This document shows, one piece after another, positions 1-5,183 of a stretch of 8,730 nt of DNA (the first letter of the stretch is position 1; every line of letters starts with the position of its first letter). A program made the position numbers and the translations under genes. The stretch comes from Clostridia bacterium (GTDB lineage Bacteria > Bacillota > Clostridia > Saccharofermentanales > UBA5734), in NCBI GenBank assembly GCA_017997315.1, contig JAGOFF010000090.1:1-8730 (forward strand). Reading direction: 5' to 3'. The notes under the pieces were generated by a model. The model was not told the DNA's origin, did not search any database, and saw only the letters and a list, made by a program, of their open reading frames with translations.

Positions 1-152
1 GACATTCCGGCTATGTAAACCCCACCCGGAGCAACATCGTGGAGGGACATGATTGCGGCCCGCAAGTCCCGGGGAGATGGCTCAAGCCTGTCCGGAAGGG
101 CAGGCGTAGATAGATGGCTGCCGAATACAGAACCCGGCTTACAGACTTGCTC
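1..152 (+). ncRNA. rnpB: RNase P RNA, 3' part (5' end outside window)
   Basis: This is the catalytic RNA of RNase P, which trims the 5' leader from precursor tRNAs. Two universally conserved blocks are visible. GTAAACCCCACCCGGAGCAA lies at about 15-34. Near the 3' end, TAGATAGATGGCTGCC is followed by ACAGAACCCGGCTTACAG at about 127-144. Both match, in order and spacing, the 3' third of bacterial RNase P RNA as I remember it (E. coli has GGTAAACTCCACCCGGAGCAA and CGACAGAACCCGGCTTAT). The AGATAGATG form is common in Firmicutes-like sequences. The final GACTTGC (144-150) should be the 3' strand of the terminal P1 helix, so the mature end is placed at about 150-155, but its partner strand is outside the window. 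purM begins about 70 nt downstream. Identification is confident and the exact 3' end is approximate. Confidence 0.88.
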
Positions 153-174
153 GGAAAACATTTCTGCAAGCTGC

Positions 175-200
175 CGCCGCGCCCGATCGGGGATGCGGCG
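175..200 (+). other. GC-rich hairpin between rnpB and purM
   Basis: CGCCGC (175-180) pairs with GCGGCG (195-200), and CCC (182-184) can pair with GGG (189-191) around a GATC loop. The hairpin lies just after the RNase P RNA 3' end and just before the purM ribosome binding site. It could end rnpB transcription or be a processing or leader structure. The following bases (TTCCAATAGG) lack a real T-run, so I do not call it a terminator. Confidence 0.3.
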
Positions 201-224
201 TTCCAATAGGAGAGGAGAACCGAC

Positions 225-1409
225 ATGCCAGCCAAGGCGTATACCGACCGCGGGGTGTCACCGACCAAGGACGATGTGAAACGGGCGGTCGCCGGGCAAT
301 CCCGGGGAATCTTCCCGGGTGCGTTCTGCAAAATCCTGCCGGACGTCGCCGGAGACCCGGACTGGTGCACCGTGGTCCATGCCGACGGAGCCGGAACCAA
401 GTCCTCCCTGGCATACATGATGTACCGGGAGACCGGGGATCCGACCTGGTTTACCGGGATCGCCCAGGACTCCCTCGCCATGCACACGGACGATCTCGCC
501 TGCGTGGGGGCCGTTGACGGCTTTCTGCTGTCCAATACCATCGGGCGCAACGCGCACCGGATCGATGCGGACTGCATCGCAGCCGTGATCCGCGGATATG
601 ACGATGCCATCGCAAGGATGGATCGGCTCGGCATCCGGATCACCATGACGGGCGGAGAAACCGCAGATGTAGGGGATCTGGTGCGGACCGCCATCGTCGA
701 CAGCACCATCGTCGTCCGTCTGCCGCGCACCGATGTGGTCGATGCCTCGGGAATCCGGCCGGGGAACCTCATCATCGGGCTGGCTTCGTTTGGACAAGCG
801 ACTTACGAGGACCGGGTCAACAGCGGGATCGGCTCCAACGGGCTGACCGCCGCGCGCCACCTTCTCCTGTCCTCCGTCTATCGCGACCGGTATCCGGAGT
901 CGTTTTCCGAGACGATCGATCCGGCGAAGGCATATGTCGGAAGCTTCGAGCTCGACGACGCACTCCCCGGCGGGGATGTTTCGCGCGGGGCCGGGATGAC
1001 GGCGGGGGAGGCGCTCCTTTCGCCGACGCGGACGTATCTCCCGGTCGTCCGCGACATCCTTGCGGCATGCCGCCCGGGAATCTCCGGACTGATCCACTGC
1101 ACCGGAGGCGGTTTGGTGAAAAGCCGGGATTTCGGGTCCGGCCTGCGGTACGTCAAGGACCGGCTGTTCGAAGCCCCCGCTGTCTTTCAGGCGATCCGGG
1201 CGTCCGGCGCGGTCGACCCTTCGGAAATGTACCAGATTTTCAACATGGGTCACCGGCTCGAGGTGTATTGCGATCCGGACGCAGCCGCGGAGGTGATCCG
1301 GATCTCCGCCGCATACGGGATTTCCGCACAGGCCGTCGGCCGCGTCGAACGGTCTGAAGGCAAGAACCAGGTCGTCATCCGGGATCTCGGGCAGGAGTAT
1401 GTTTTCTGA
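225..1409 (+). CDS. purM: Phosphoribosylformylglycinamidine cyclo-ligase (AIR synthase), long form
   Basis: PurM performs the ATP-dependent ring closure of formylglycinamidine ribotide to aminoimidazole ribotide, the fifth step of de novo purine synthesis, in the cytoplasm. The 394-residue product shows the AIR synthase layout. The N-terminal half carries HADGAGTKSS (52-61), GIAQDS (78-83), DDLACVGA (89-96) and TGGETADVGD (142-151). The C-terminal half carries GSNGLTAARH (203-212), HCTGGG (291-296) and FNMGHRLEVY (339-348). It is about 50 residues longer than E. coli PurM (345). Its N-terminal wording (RGVS.TKDDV, IFPGAFCKI) resembles the approximately 390-residue Bacteroidota-type enzymes I remember. 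The start is set by AGGAGAGGAG at 208-217, 7 nt before the ATG. No other purine gene is visible nearby. The TSCPD gene follows directly. It could formally be an AIR-synthase-related paralogue, but all core motifs are intact. Confidence 0.9.
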   Translation: MPAKAYTDRGVSPTKDDVKRAVAGQSRGIFPGAFCKILPDVAGDPDWCTVVHADGAGTKSSLAYMMYRETGDPTWFTGIAQDSLAMHTDDLACVGAVDGFLLSNTIGRNAHRIDADCIAAVIRGYDDAIARMDRLGIRITMTGGETADVGDLVRTAIVDSTIVVRLPRTDVVDASGIRPGNLIIGLASFGQATYEDRVNSGIGSNGLTAARHLLLSSVYRDRYPESFSETIDPAKAYVGSFELDDALPGGDVSRGAGMTAGEALLSPTRTYLPVVRDILAACRPGISGLIHCTGGGLVKSRDFGSGLRYVKDRLFEAPAVFQAIRASGAVDPSEMYQIFNMGHRLEVYCDPDAAAEVIRISAAYGISAQAVGRVERSEGKNQVVIRDLGQEYVF

Positions 1410-1410
1410 C

Positions 1411-1704
1411 ATGGAGATGGACAAAGAGCATGTGTTCCGGCCGACCGGGGTCTGCAGCCGGAGCATCCGCTTCCGCATCCGGCCCGACGGTACACTGAGC
1501 GGACTGCGTTTTGATGACGGTTGCGACGGAAACGCCCGCGGGATTTCCGTCCTGGTCGAAGGCATGGACGCTTCAGTCGCCGCGGACCGTCTGGAGGGAA
1601 TCCGCTGCGGCCGGCGCAAGACATCCTGCCCGGATCAGCTTTCCAAGGCGATCCGCGAGGCGTTGTCCGAAGACGGCGGCATCCGGCCGGATCGGATTGA
1701 ATGA
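1411..1704 (+). CDS. Small stand-alone TSCPD-domain protein (TIGR03905-like)
   Basis: This 97-residue protein matches the small family named for the TSCPD motif, which also occurs at the C-terminus of some ribonucleotide reductases. Its biochemical role as a stand-alone protein is not established. Visible signatures are PTGVCSR near the N-terminus (11-17), GCDGN (37-41), GISVLVEGM (44-52), GIRCG (63-67) and TSCPDQL (71-77). Four cysteines (C15, C38, C66, C73) are spaced as a possible metal site; that is inference. ATG 1411 lies 1 nt after the purM stop, so the two genes are probably translationally coupled. The nearest Shine-Dalgarno, AGGAG at 1393-1397 inside purM, is 13 nt from 1411. An alternative ATG at 1399 overlaps purM by 11 nt but sits only 1 nt from that site; ATG 1417 is also possible. 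Family assignment is firm and the start is uncertain. Confidence 0.85.
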   Translation: MEMDKEHVFRPTGVCSRSIRFRIRPDGTLSGLRFDDGCDGNARGISVLVEGMDASVAADRLEGIRCGRRKTSCPDQLSKAIREALSEDGGIRPDRIE

Positions 1705-1724
1705 CGTAGCAGAGTCACCGCCAG

Positions 1725-1753
1725 TTGTATTCCGTCCATATGCATGGTAGAAT
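1725..1753 (+). promoter_or_regulatory. Probable sigma-70/sigma-A promoter for rpsO (extended -10)
   Basis: The -35 candidate TTGTAT (1725-1730) is separated by exactly 17 nt from the -10 TAGAAT (1748-1753, five of six consensus bases). TGG directly before the -10 gives the extended -10 motif TGn, which offsets the weak -35. Transcription would start near 1760, leaving a leader of about 75 nt before rpsO. The position just after the upstream gene's stop supports it. Confidence 0.6.
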
Positions 1754-1759
1754 TTGTCG

Positions 1760-1823
1760 CAGTCTGCCATAGACAAGGTTCACGGATCGTCCGACCGTCT
1801 ACGTTGCTAATGGCGAATTTTAT
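1760..1823 (+). promoter_or_regulatory. Possible structured rpsO leader
   Basis: Between the predicted transcription start and the Shine-Dalgarno there are several short complementary pairs: GTCT (1762-1765) with AGAC (1771-1774), and two competing options, CGGA (1783-1786) with TCCG (1790-1793) or ACGG (1782-1785) with CCGT (1795-1798). In several bacteria S15 represses its own translation by binding its mRNA leader. Mutually exclusive short stems would fit such a site, but none of them is long and I do not recognise a specific S15 leader class. Confidence 0.25.
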
Positions 1824-1833
1824 GGAGGAAGAT

Positions 1834-2097
1834 ATGGACAAGGCCAAGAAAACCGAAATCATCACCCAGTACGGCTTGAAAGAGGGAGACACCGGATCGC
1901 CGGAGGTGCAGATCGCCATCCTCACCGAGCGGATCAACCACCTGACCGAACACCTCAAGCAGCACAACAACGACCATCATTCCCGCAGGGGGCTGCTGTC
2001 CATGGTCGGACGCCGCCGCGGTCTGCTGGATTATCTCACGCGGATCGACATCGCGCGGTACCGTGCGATCATCGAGAAACTCAACATCAGAAAGTAA
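1834..2097 (+). CDS. rpsO: 30S ribosomal protein S15
   Basis: S15 is a primary 16S rRNA binding protein of the small-subunit platform and takes part in an intersubunit bridge. The 87-residue product has the usual family length. It carries the S15 signature through the middle: DTGSPEVQIAILTERI (19-34), then HLKQHNNDHHSRRGLL (40-55) and GRRRGLLDYL (59-68). The start at 1834 is set by GGAGG at 1824-1828, 5 nt upstream. Reading could extend in frame back to 1744, but those residues do not resemble S15 and would cover the promoter region. rpsO followed by pnp is a widely conserved gene pair. Confidence 0.97.
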   Translation: MDKAKKTEIITQYGLKEGDTGSPEVQIAILTERINHLTEHLKQHNNDHHSRRGLLSMVGRRRGLLDYLTRIDIARYRAIIEKLNIRK

Positions 2098-2108
2098 GCC
2101 GACAGGAG

Positions 2109-2140
2109 CGGGGTGGGCGGGTTGCCGCCCACCCCGTTTC
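2109..2140 (+). terminator. Intrinsic terminator or attenuator after rpsO
   Basis: A perfect 12-bp GC-rich stem (2109-2120 with 2125-2136) closes a GTTG loop. It is followed by TTTC and then an AT-rich stretch instead of a pure T-run. The stem is very strong but the tail is weak, so read-through into pnp is likely. The tail bases overlap a perfect -10 box that may serve pnp. Confidence 0.75.
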
Positions 2141-2149
2141 ATATATAAT
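2122..2149 (+). promoter_or_regulatory. Probable pnp promoter overlapping the rpsO terminator
   Basis: TATAAT (2144-2149) is a perfect -10 box. TTGCCG (2122-2127, four of six -35 consensus bases) lies 16 nt upstream, inside the loop and 3' arm of the rpsO terminator. Initiation near 2156 would give pnp its own transcript with a leader of about 170 nt. The overlap would let pnp be expressed both by read-through and independently. Confidence 0.55.
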
Positions 2150-2155
2150 CATTTA

Positions 2156-2324
2156 CATACGGGCCGCCCTGCGGATCAGGACGGGCGAAACCGGCGGGAC
2201 AGTAGAAGGTAGGTTGCGCGGCCGACATCCAAGCGGCCTTGGACCCTACAGGCTACCGTCCGTACCGTGTCGATCCCTGGCCCGAAGACAAGGCGGAGAA
2301 CCGCCAATGGAGGTGCCACAACCC
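2156..2324 (+). promoter_or_regulatory. Structured 5' leader of pnp
   Basis: This stretch has no convincing gene but several stems: CGCCC (2165-2169) with GGGCG (2183-2187); GTAGG (2209-2213) with CCTAC (2245-2249), enclosing GGCC (2220-2223) with GGCC (2235-2238); and GGCGG (2292-2296) with CCGCC (2301-2305) around an AGAA loop. The last stem ends 3 nt before the pnp Shine-Dalgarno GGAGGTG (2309-2315). In E. coli, PNPase represses its own synthesis through cleavage and decay of a leader duplex. A similar role here is inference; no specific RNA family was recognised. Confidence 0.4.
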
Positions 2325-4625
2325 ATGTTCAAGACGTACCAGACACAATTCGCCGGCAGGGAACTGACGGTCGAAACCGGAAAACTCGCGCAGTTCGCCA
2401 ACGGATCCTGCCTCGTGCGCTACGGCGACACCGTGATTCTGTCCACCGTCACCGCTTCCGCCAGTCCGCGCGAAGGGATCGATTTCTTTCCCCTCAGCGT
2501 CGACTATGAGGAGAAGATGTACTCCGTCGGCAAGATACCGGGCGGCTTCATCCGCCGCGAAGGGCGTCCGTCGGAAAAGGCGATCCTGACGTCCCGCGTC
2601 ATCGACCGGCCCATCCGGCCCCTATTCCCCAAGGATCTGCGCAACGATGTCGTTGTGAACAACCTGGTCCTTTCCGTGGATCAGGATTTTTCACCCGAAA
2701 TCGTCGCCATGATCGGCACATCGGTAGCGATATCGATCTCGGACGTTCCGTGGAAGGGCCCGATCGGCGGCGTACTGATCGGACTGATCGACGGCAAGCC
2801 CGTTTTCAATCCGACCGAAGAACAGCGCGCGGCCAGTGCCATGCATGTGACGCTCGCCGGTACCGACAAAAAGATCGCCATGATCGAAGCCGGCGCGAAC
2901 GAAGTGCCCGACGGCGTCATGCTTGAAGCGATCATCCAGGGGCATCAGATCATCCGCGAGATCTGCACGTTCATCGACGGAATCCGGGCGGATATCGGGA
3001 AACCAAAGTTCTCCTATGTTTCAAAAGAAGTGCCTGCCGATATGTTTGCGGCGGTCAAGGAGTTCGGCTGGGACAAAATGCGCCAGGCGGTCCTGTCGGA
3101 CGACAAGAGTGTCCGGGACGGAGCGGTTGCGGCGTTGACCGAAGAAGTCAAGGCGCATGTCGCCGGAATCGACGAATCCTGGCTCCCCCTGGTCGGCGAA
3201 GCCGTCTACAAACTCGAGAAGAAAGTCGTCCGCGACTACCTGTATAACGAACACCGCCGCGTCGATGGCCGCTCGATCAACCAGATCCGTCCGCTTTCCG
3301 CGGAAGTCGGCGTGCTGCCGCGTGTCCACGGTTCCGGACTGTTCCAGCGCGGCCAGACCCAGGTGCTCACATCCTGCACGCTCGCTCCCATGTCGAGCGC
3401 TCAGAAACTGGACGGCATCGATCCCGAGGACGAGAAACGGTATATCCACCATTACAACTTCCCGCCTTACAGCGTCGGCGAAGCGAAGACCGCCCGGTCG
3501 CCCGGCCGTCGTGAAATCGGACACGGCGCATTGGCGGAACGCTCCCTCATCCCGGTACTTCCCGTGGAAGAAGAGTTCCCGTATGCCATCCGCCTGGTGT
3601 CCGAAGTGCTGATGTCCAACGGTTCCACCTCGCAAGGCTCGGTATGCGCCAGCACCCTTGCCCTGATGGACGCGGGCGTGCCGATCAAACGTCCGGTCGC
3701 GGGAATCTCGTCCGGACTGATCGTCAATGAGGAGAACGAGGACGATTTCCTGGTTTTCATGGACATCCAGGGGATCGAAGACTTTTTCGGCGACATGGAC
3801 TTCAAGGTGGCCGGAACGACCGAAGGGATCACGGCCATCCAGATGGACATCAAGGTGGACGGACTCTCGCACGAGATCATCCGCCAGGCCTTCGAAATGA
3901 CCCGGAAGGGGCGTCTGCAGATCATCAACGAGGTGATTCTGCCGTGCATCGCAAGTCCTCGGGAAGAACTCTCCAAGTACGCGCCCAAGATCCTGCAGAC
4001 CCAGGTGCCCGTGGACAAGATCCGCGAAGTCATCGGATCCGGCGGCAAGGTCATCAACCGGATCATTGCGGAGACCGGCACCCAGATCGACATCGAGGAG
4101 GACGGCCGGGTCTACGTTGCCGCAACGGACATCGAGATGGGTCGCAAAGCCATTGCGATCATCGAAGGCATCGTAAACGATCCGGAACCCGGCCAGATCT
4201 TTGACGGTCGAGTCACCCGCCTGATGACGTTTGGTGCGTTCGTCGAGTTCGCTCCCGGCAAGGAAGGCCTGGTGCACATCTCCAAGATGGCCTGGAACCG
4301 CGTCGAAAAAGTCGAGGATGTGGTCAGCGAAGGGGATCCGGTCAAGGTCATGGTCTCCGAGATCGACAGCCAGGGCCGTATCAACCTCTCAATGCGGGAT
4401 TGTCTCCCCAAACCGGAAGGCTTCACGGAGCCCGAAGGCCGGGAGCGTCCGGCCCGTCCGTTCAACGGACCGCGCGGGGATGACCGTCGTCCGCCCCGCG
4501 GGGATGAGCGCAGGTCGCGTCCCAACGACCGGAGACCCGGCAGCGGGTATGAACCCCGCGGCGAACACGGCGGAGGCGACCGGAATCCTGAGGGCGGCCC
4601 GCGGAGGCATACCCGGGATTTCTGA
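2325..4625 (+). CDS. pnp: Polyribonucleotide nucleotidyltransferase (PNPase)
   Basis: PNPase is the trimeric 3'-to-5' phosphorolytic exoribonuclease of mRNA decay. The 766-residue product has two RNase PH folds, a helical linker, a KH domain and an S1 domain. The catalytic RNase PH domain contains NFPPYSVGEAKTARSPGRRE and, in GDMDFK, residues D486, D492 and K494, which coincide with the catalytic numbering of E. coli PNPase. The KH domain has its G-x-x-G loop at 571-574 (GSGG). The S1 domain spans about 619-695. After it comes a 71-residue Arg/Gly/Pro/Asp-rich tail (696-766, about 17 Arg) that looks disordered. The start at 2325 follows GGAGGTG (2309-2315) at 9 nt and gives the family's usual MFKT beginning. 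In-frame starts at 2307 and 2214 add unrelated residues. It follows rpsO, as in many bacteria. Confidence 0.97.
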   Translation: MFKTYQTQFAGRELTVETGKLAQFANGSCLVRYGDTVILSTVTASASPREGIDFFPLSVDYEEKMYSVGKIPGGFIRREGRPSEKAILTSRVIDRPIRPLFPKDLRNDVVVNNLVLSVDQDFSPEIVAMIGTSVAISISDVPWKGPIGGVLIGLIDGKPVFNPTEEQRAASAMHVTLAGTDKKIAMIEAGANEVPDGVMLEAIIQGHQIIREICTFIDGIRADIGKPKFSYVSKEVPADMFAAVKEFGWDKMRQAVLSDDKSVRDGAVAALTEEVKAHVAGIDESWLPLVGEAVYKLEKKVVRDYLYNEHRRVDGRSINQIRPLSAEVGVLPRVHGSGLFQRGQTQVLTSCTLAPMSSAQKLDGIDPEDEKRYIHHYNFPPYSVGEAKTARSPGRREIGHGALAERSLIPVLPVEEEFPYAIRLVSEVLMSNGSTSQGSVCASTLALMDAGVPIKRPVAGISSGLIVNEENEDDFLVFMDIQGIEDFFGDMDFKVAGTTEGITAIQMDIKVDGLSHEIIRQAFEMTRKGRLQIINEVILPCIASPREELSKYAPKILQTQVPVDKIREVIGSGGKVINRIIAETGTQIDIEEDGRVYVAATDIEMGRKAIAIIEGIVNDPEPGQIFDGRVTRLMTFGAFVEFAPGKEGLVHISKMAWNRVEKVEDVVSEGDPVKVMVSEIDSQGRINLSMRDCLPKPEGFTEPEGRERPARPFNGPRGDDRRPPRGDERRSRPNDRRPGSGYEPRGEHGGGDRNPEGGPRRHTRDF

Positions 4626-4654
4626 TCCCTATACTGCCTGATAGCAAATCGGAA

Positions 4655-4688
4655 GGTTCCGGCGGAGATATCCGCCGGAGCCTTTTTT
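4655..4688 (+). terminator. Strong intrinsic terminator after pnp
   Basis: A 12-bp stem (4655-4666 with 4671-4682, one G-U pair) with a GATA loop is followed directly by six T residues (4683-4688). It lies 30 nt after the pnp stop and cleanly separates the housekeeping genes from the surface-protein locus. Confidence 0.93.
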
Positions 4689-4714
4689 ATAGGATCATCG
4701 CAGGCAAGATGTCT

Positions 4715-4732
4715 CGGATTTGTAATAATCCG
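4715..4732. repeat. Short inverted repeat downstream of the pnp terminator
   Basis: CGGATT (4715-4720) and AATCCG (4727-4732) are perfectly complementary with a 6-nt loop. The rest of 4690-4800 shows no gene and no other clear signal. Function unknown. Confidence 0.3.
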
Positions 4733-4800
4733 TTGAATGCGTTTATGCCGGCGAACCATATACAACGCCGTTCCGTACCTCCTAATACCGGAGTTGTTGT

Positions 4801-4830
4801 GCAATTGTTTGACGGATGTAAACAATTTGC
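4801..4830. repeat. Dyad upstream of the riboswitch promoter, possible operator
   Basis: AATTGTTT (4803-4810) and AAACAATT (4820-4827) form a perfect 8-bp inverted repeat with a 9-nt spacer. GC on each outside end can extend it if one T is bulged. The dyad ends about 30 bp before the -35 box of the promoter for the large surface protein, so it could bind a transcription factor. There is no T-run, so it is not a terminator. Its role as an operator is inference. Confidence 0.35.
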
Positions 4831-4858
4831 GAACTGCCAATATCACTAAACATTTCTA

Positions 4859-4887
4859 TTGCGTTACAGTTTTGCGTGATCTATACT
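4859..4887 (+). promoter_or_regulatory. Probable promoter of the riboswitch-adhesin transcript
   Basis: TTGCGT (4859-4864) and TATACT (4882-4887, five of six -10 consensus bases) are separated by exactly 17 nt. Initiation near 4894 would place the riboswitch aptamer about 55 nt into the transcript. It is the best sigma-A-like site in the 4690-4950 interval. Confidence 0.55.
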
Positions 4888-4949
4888 CTGGTTGTCGGGG
4901 ATGATAACGTCATGGCCCGTATCATATGTACCTTTTAGTTTCATAGGGG

Positions 4950-5046
4950 AGATCTTGGCAAAAGTCCGGAAACGGACTGACGCAAAGCTAGAGGGTCTAC
5001 GCTCCGGATCGATCATCGATCCGAAGCAAGACAGCCAGTTGCCGGA
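4950..5046 (+). promoter_or_regulatory. Cyclic di-GMP-I (GEMM-I) riboswitch aptamer
   Basis: The RNA senses the second messenger c-di-GMP. The hallmarks occur in order. GGCAAA (4957-4962) is followed by a 6-bp stem AGTCCG/CGGACT (4963-4968 with 4973-4978) capped by a GAAA tetraloop (4969-4972). Next come the diagnostic GACGCAAAGC (4979-4988), then GGGTCTA (4993-4999), the tetraloop-receptor side. A second hairpin pairs GCT (5001-5003) with AGC (5025-5027) and CGGATCGA (5005-5012) with TCGATCCG (5016-5023). The 3' conserved part is GACAGCC (5030-5036) and GTTGCC (5038-5043). These match the GEMM-I consensus as I know it (GGCAAACC, GNRA loop, ACGCAAAGC, GGGCCTA, tAGCCGGGTTGCC). Its 3' strand also belongs to a terminator. 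The outer P1 boundaries are approximate. Confidence 0.93.
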
Positions 5047-5085
5047 ATTGAACGCGGTTCCGCAACAGGCTGTCTTTGTTTTTTT
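5028..5085 (+). terminator. Riboswitch-controlled intrinsic terminator (expression platform)
   Basis: AAGACAGCC (5028-5036) is perfectly complementary to GGCTGTCTT (5068-5076). After one A/A mismatch, GTTG (5038-5041) pairs with CAAC (5063-5066). After one bulged C, CGGAA (5043-5047) pairs with TTCCG (5058-5062). That is 18 bp, followed by TG and seven T residues (5079-5085). The whole 5' arm is conserved aptamer sequence, so terminator and ligand-bound aptamer cannot form together. c-di-GMP binding should therefore allow read-through (ON switch). Confidence 0.88.
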
Positions 5086-5183
5086 GGGGAGTATTTGAGA
5101 GTTTTCCATCAGGCGCGAGAGCTGGCATTGAATCAACAGCCTATCAACCGTGATAGCAGGATCAAACAAGAGGGGTAACGGAA
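5086..5183 (+). promoter_or_regulatory. Leader between riboswitch terminator and adhesin start
   Basis: This stretch has no gene. It holds a small hairpin, CTATCA (5141-5146) with TGATAG (5151-5156) around ACCG, and the Shine-Dalgarno AGGGG (5171-5175), 8 nt before the ATG at 5184. The hairpin does not cover the ribosome binding site, so nothing here suggests additional translational control. Confidence 0.5.

Noticed and set aside
49..279. 76-residue + strand open frame at the left edge
   Set aside because: It overlaps the RNase P RNA 3' end and the purM start in another frame, with no protein similarity that I recognise.
258..1619. 453-residue minus-strand open frame across purM
   Set aside because: It is an antisense shadow of a GC-rich gene. 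The + strand PurM has intact motifs and a good ribosome binding site.
1744..1833. Longer rpsO start at 1744
   Set aside because: It would overlap the -10 box, adds 30 non-S15 residues and lacks a ribosome binding site. 1834 has GGAGG at 5 nt.
2214..2324. Longer pnp start at 2214 or 2307
   Set aside because: The added residues are not PNPase-like. The GGAGGTG site lies 9 nt before 2325, and catalytic numbering agrees with E. coli when counting from 2325.
3021..4277. 418-residue minus-strand open frame inside pnp
   Set aside because: It is an antisense shadow of PNPase, whose catalytic, KH and S1 motifs all lie on the + strand.
4892..5098. 68-residue + strand open frame and an overlapping 101-residue minus-strand frame (4864-5169)
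   Set aside because: Both cover the riboswitch and its terminator. The conserved RNA motifs and pairing explain the sequence better than a protein.
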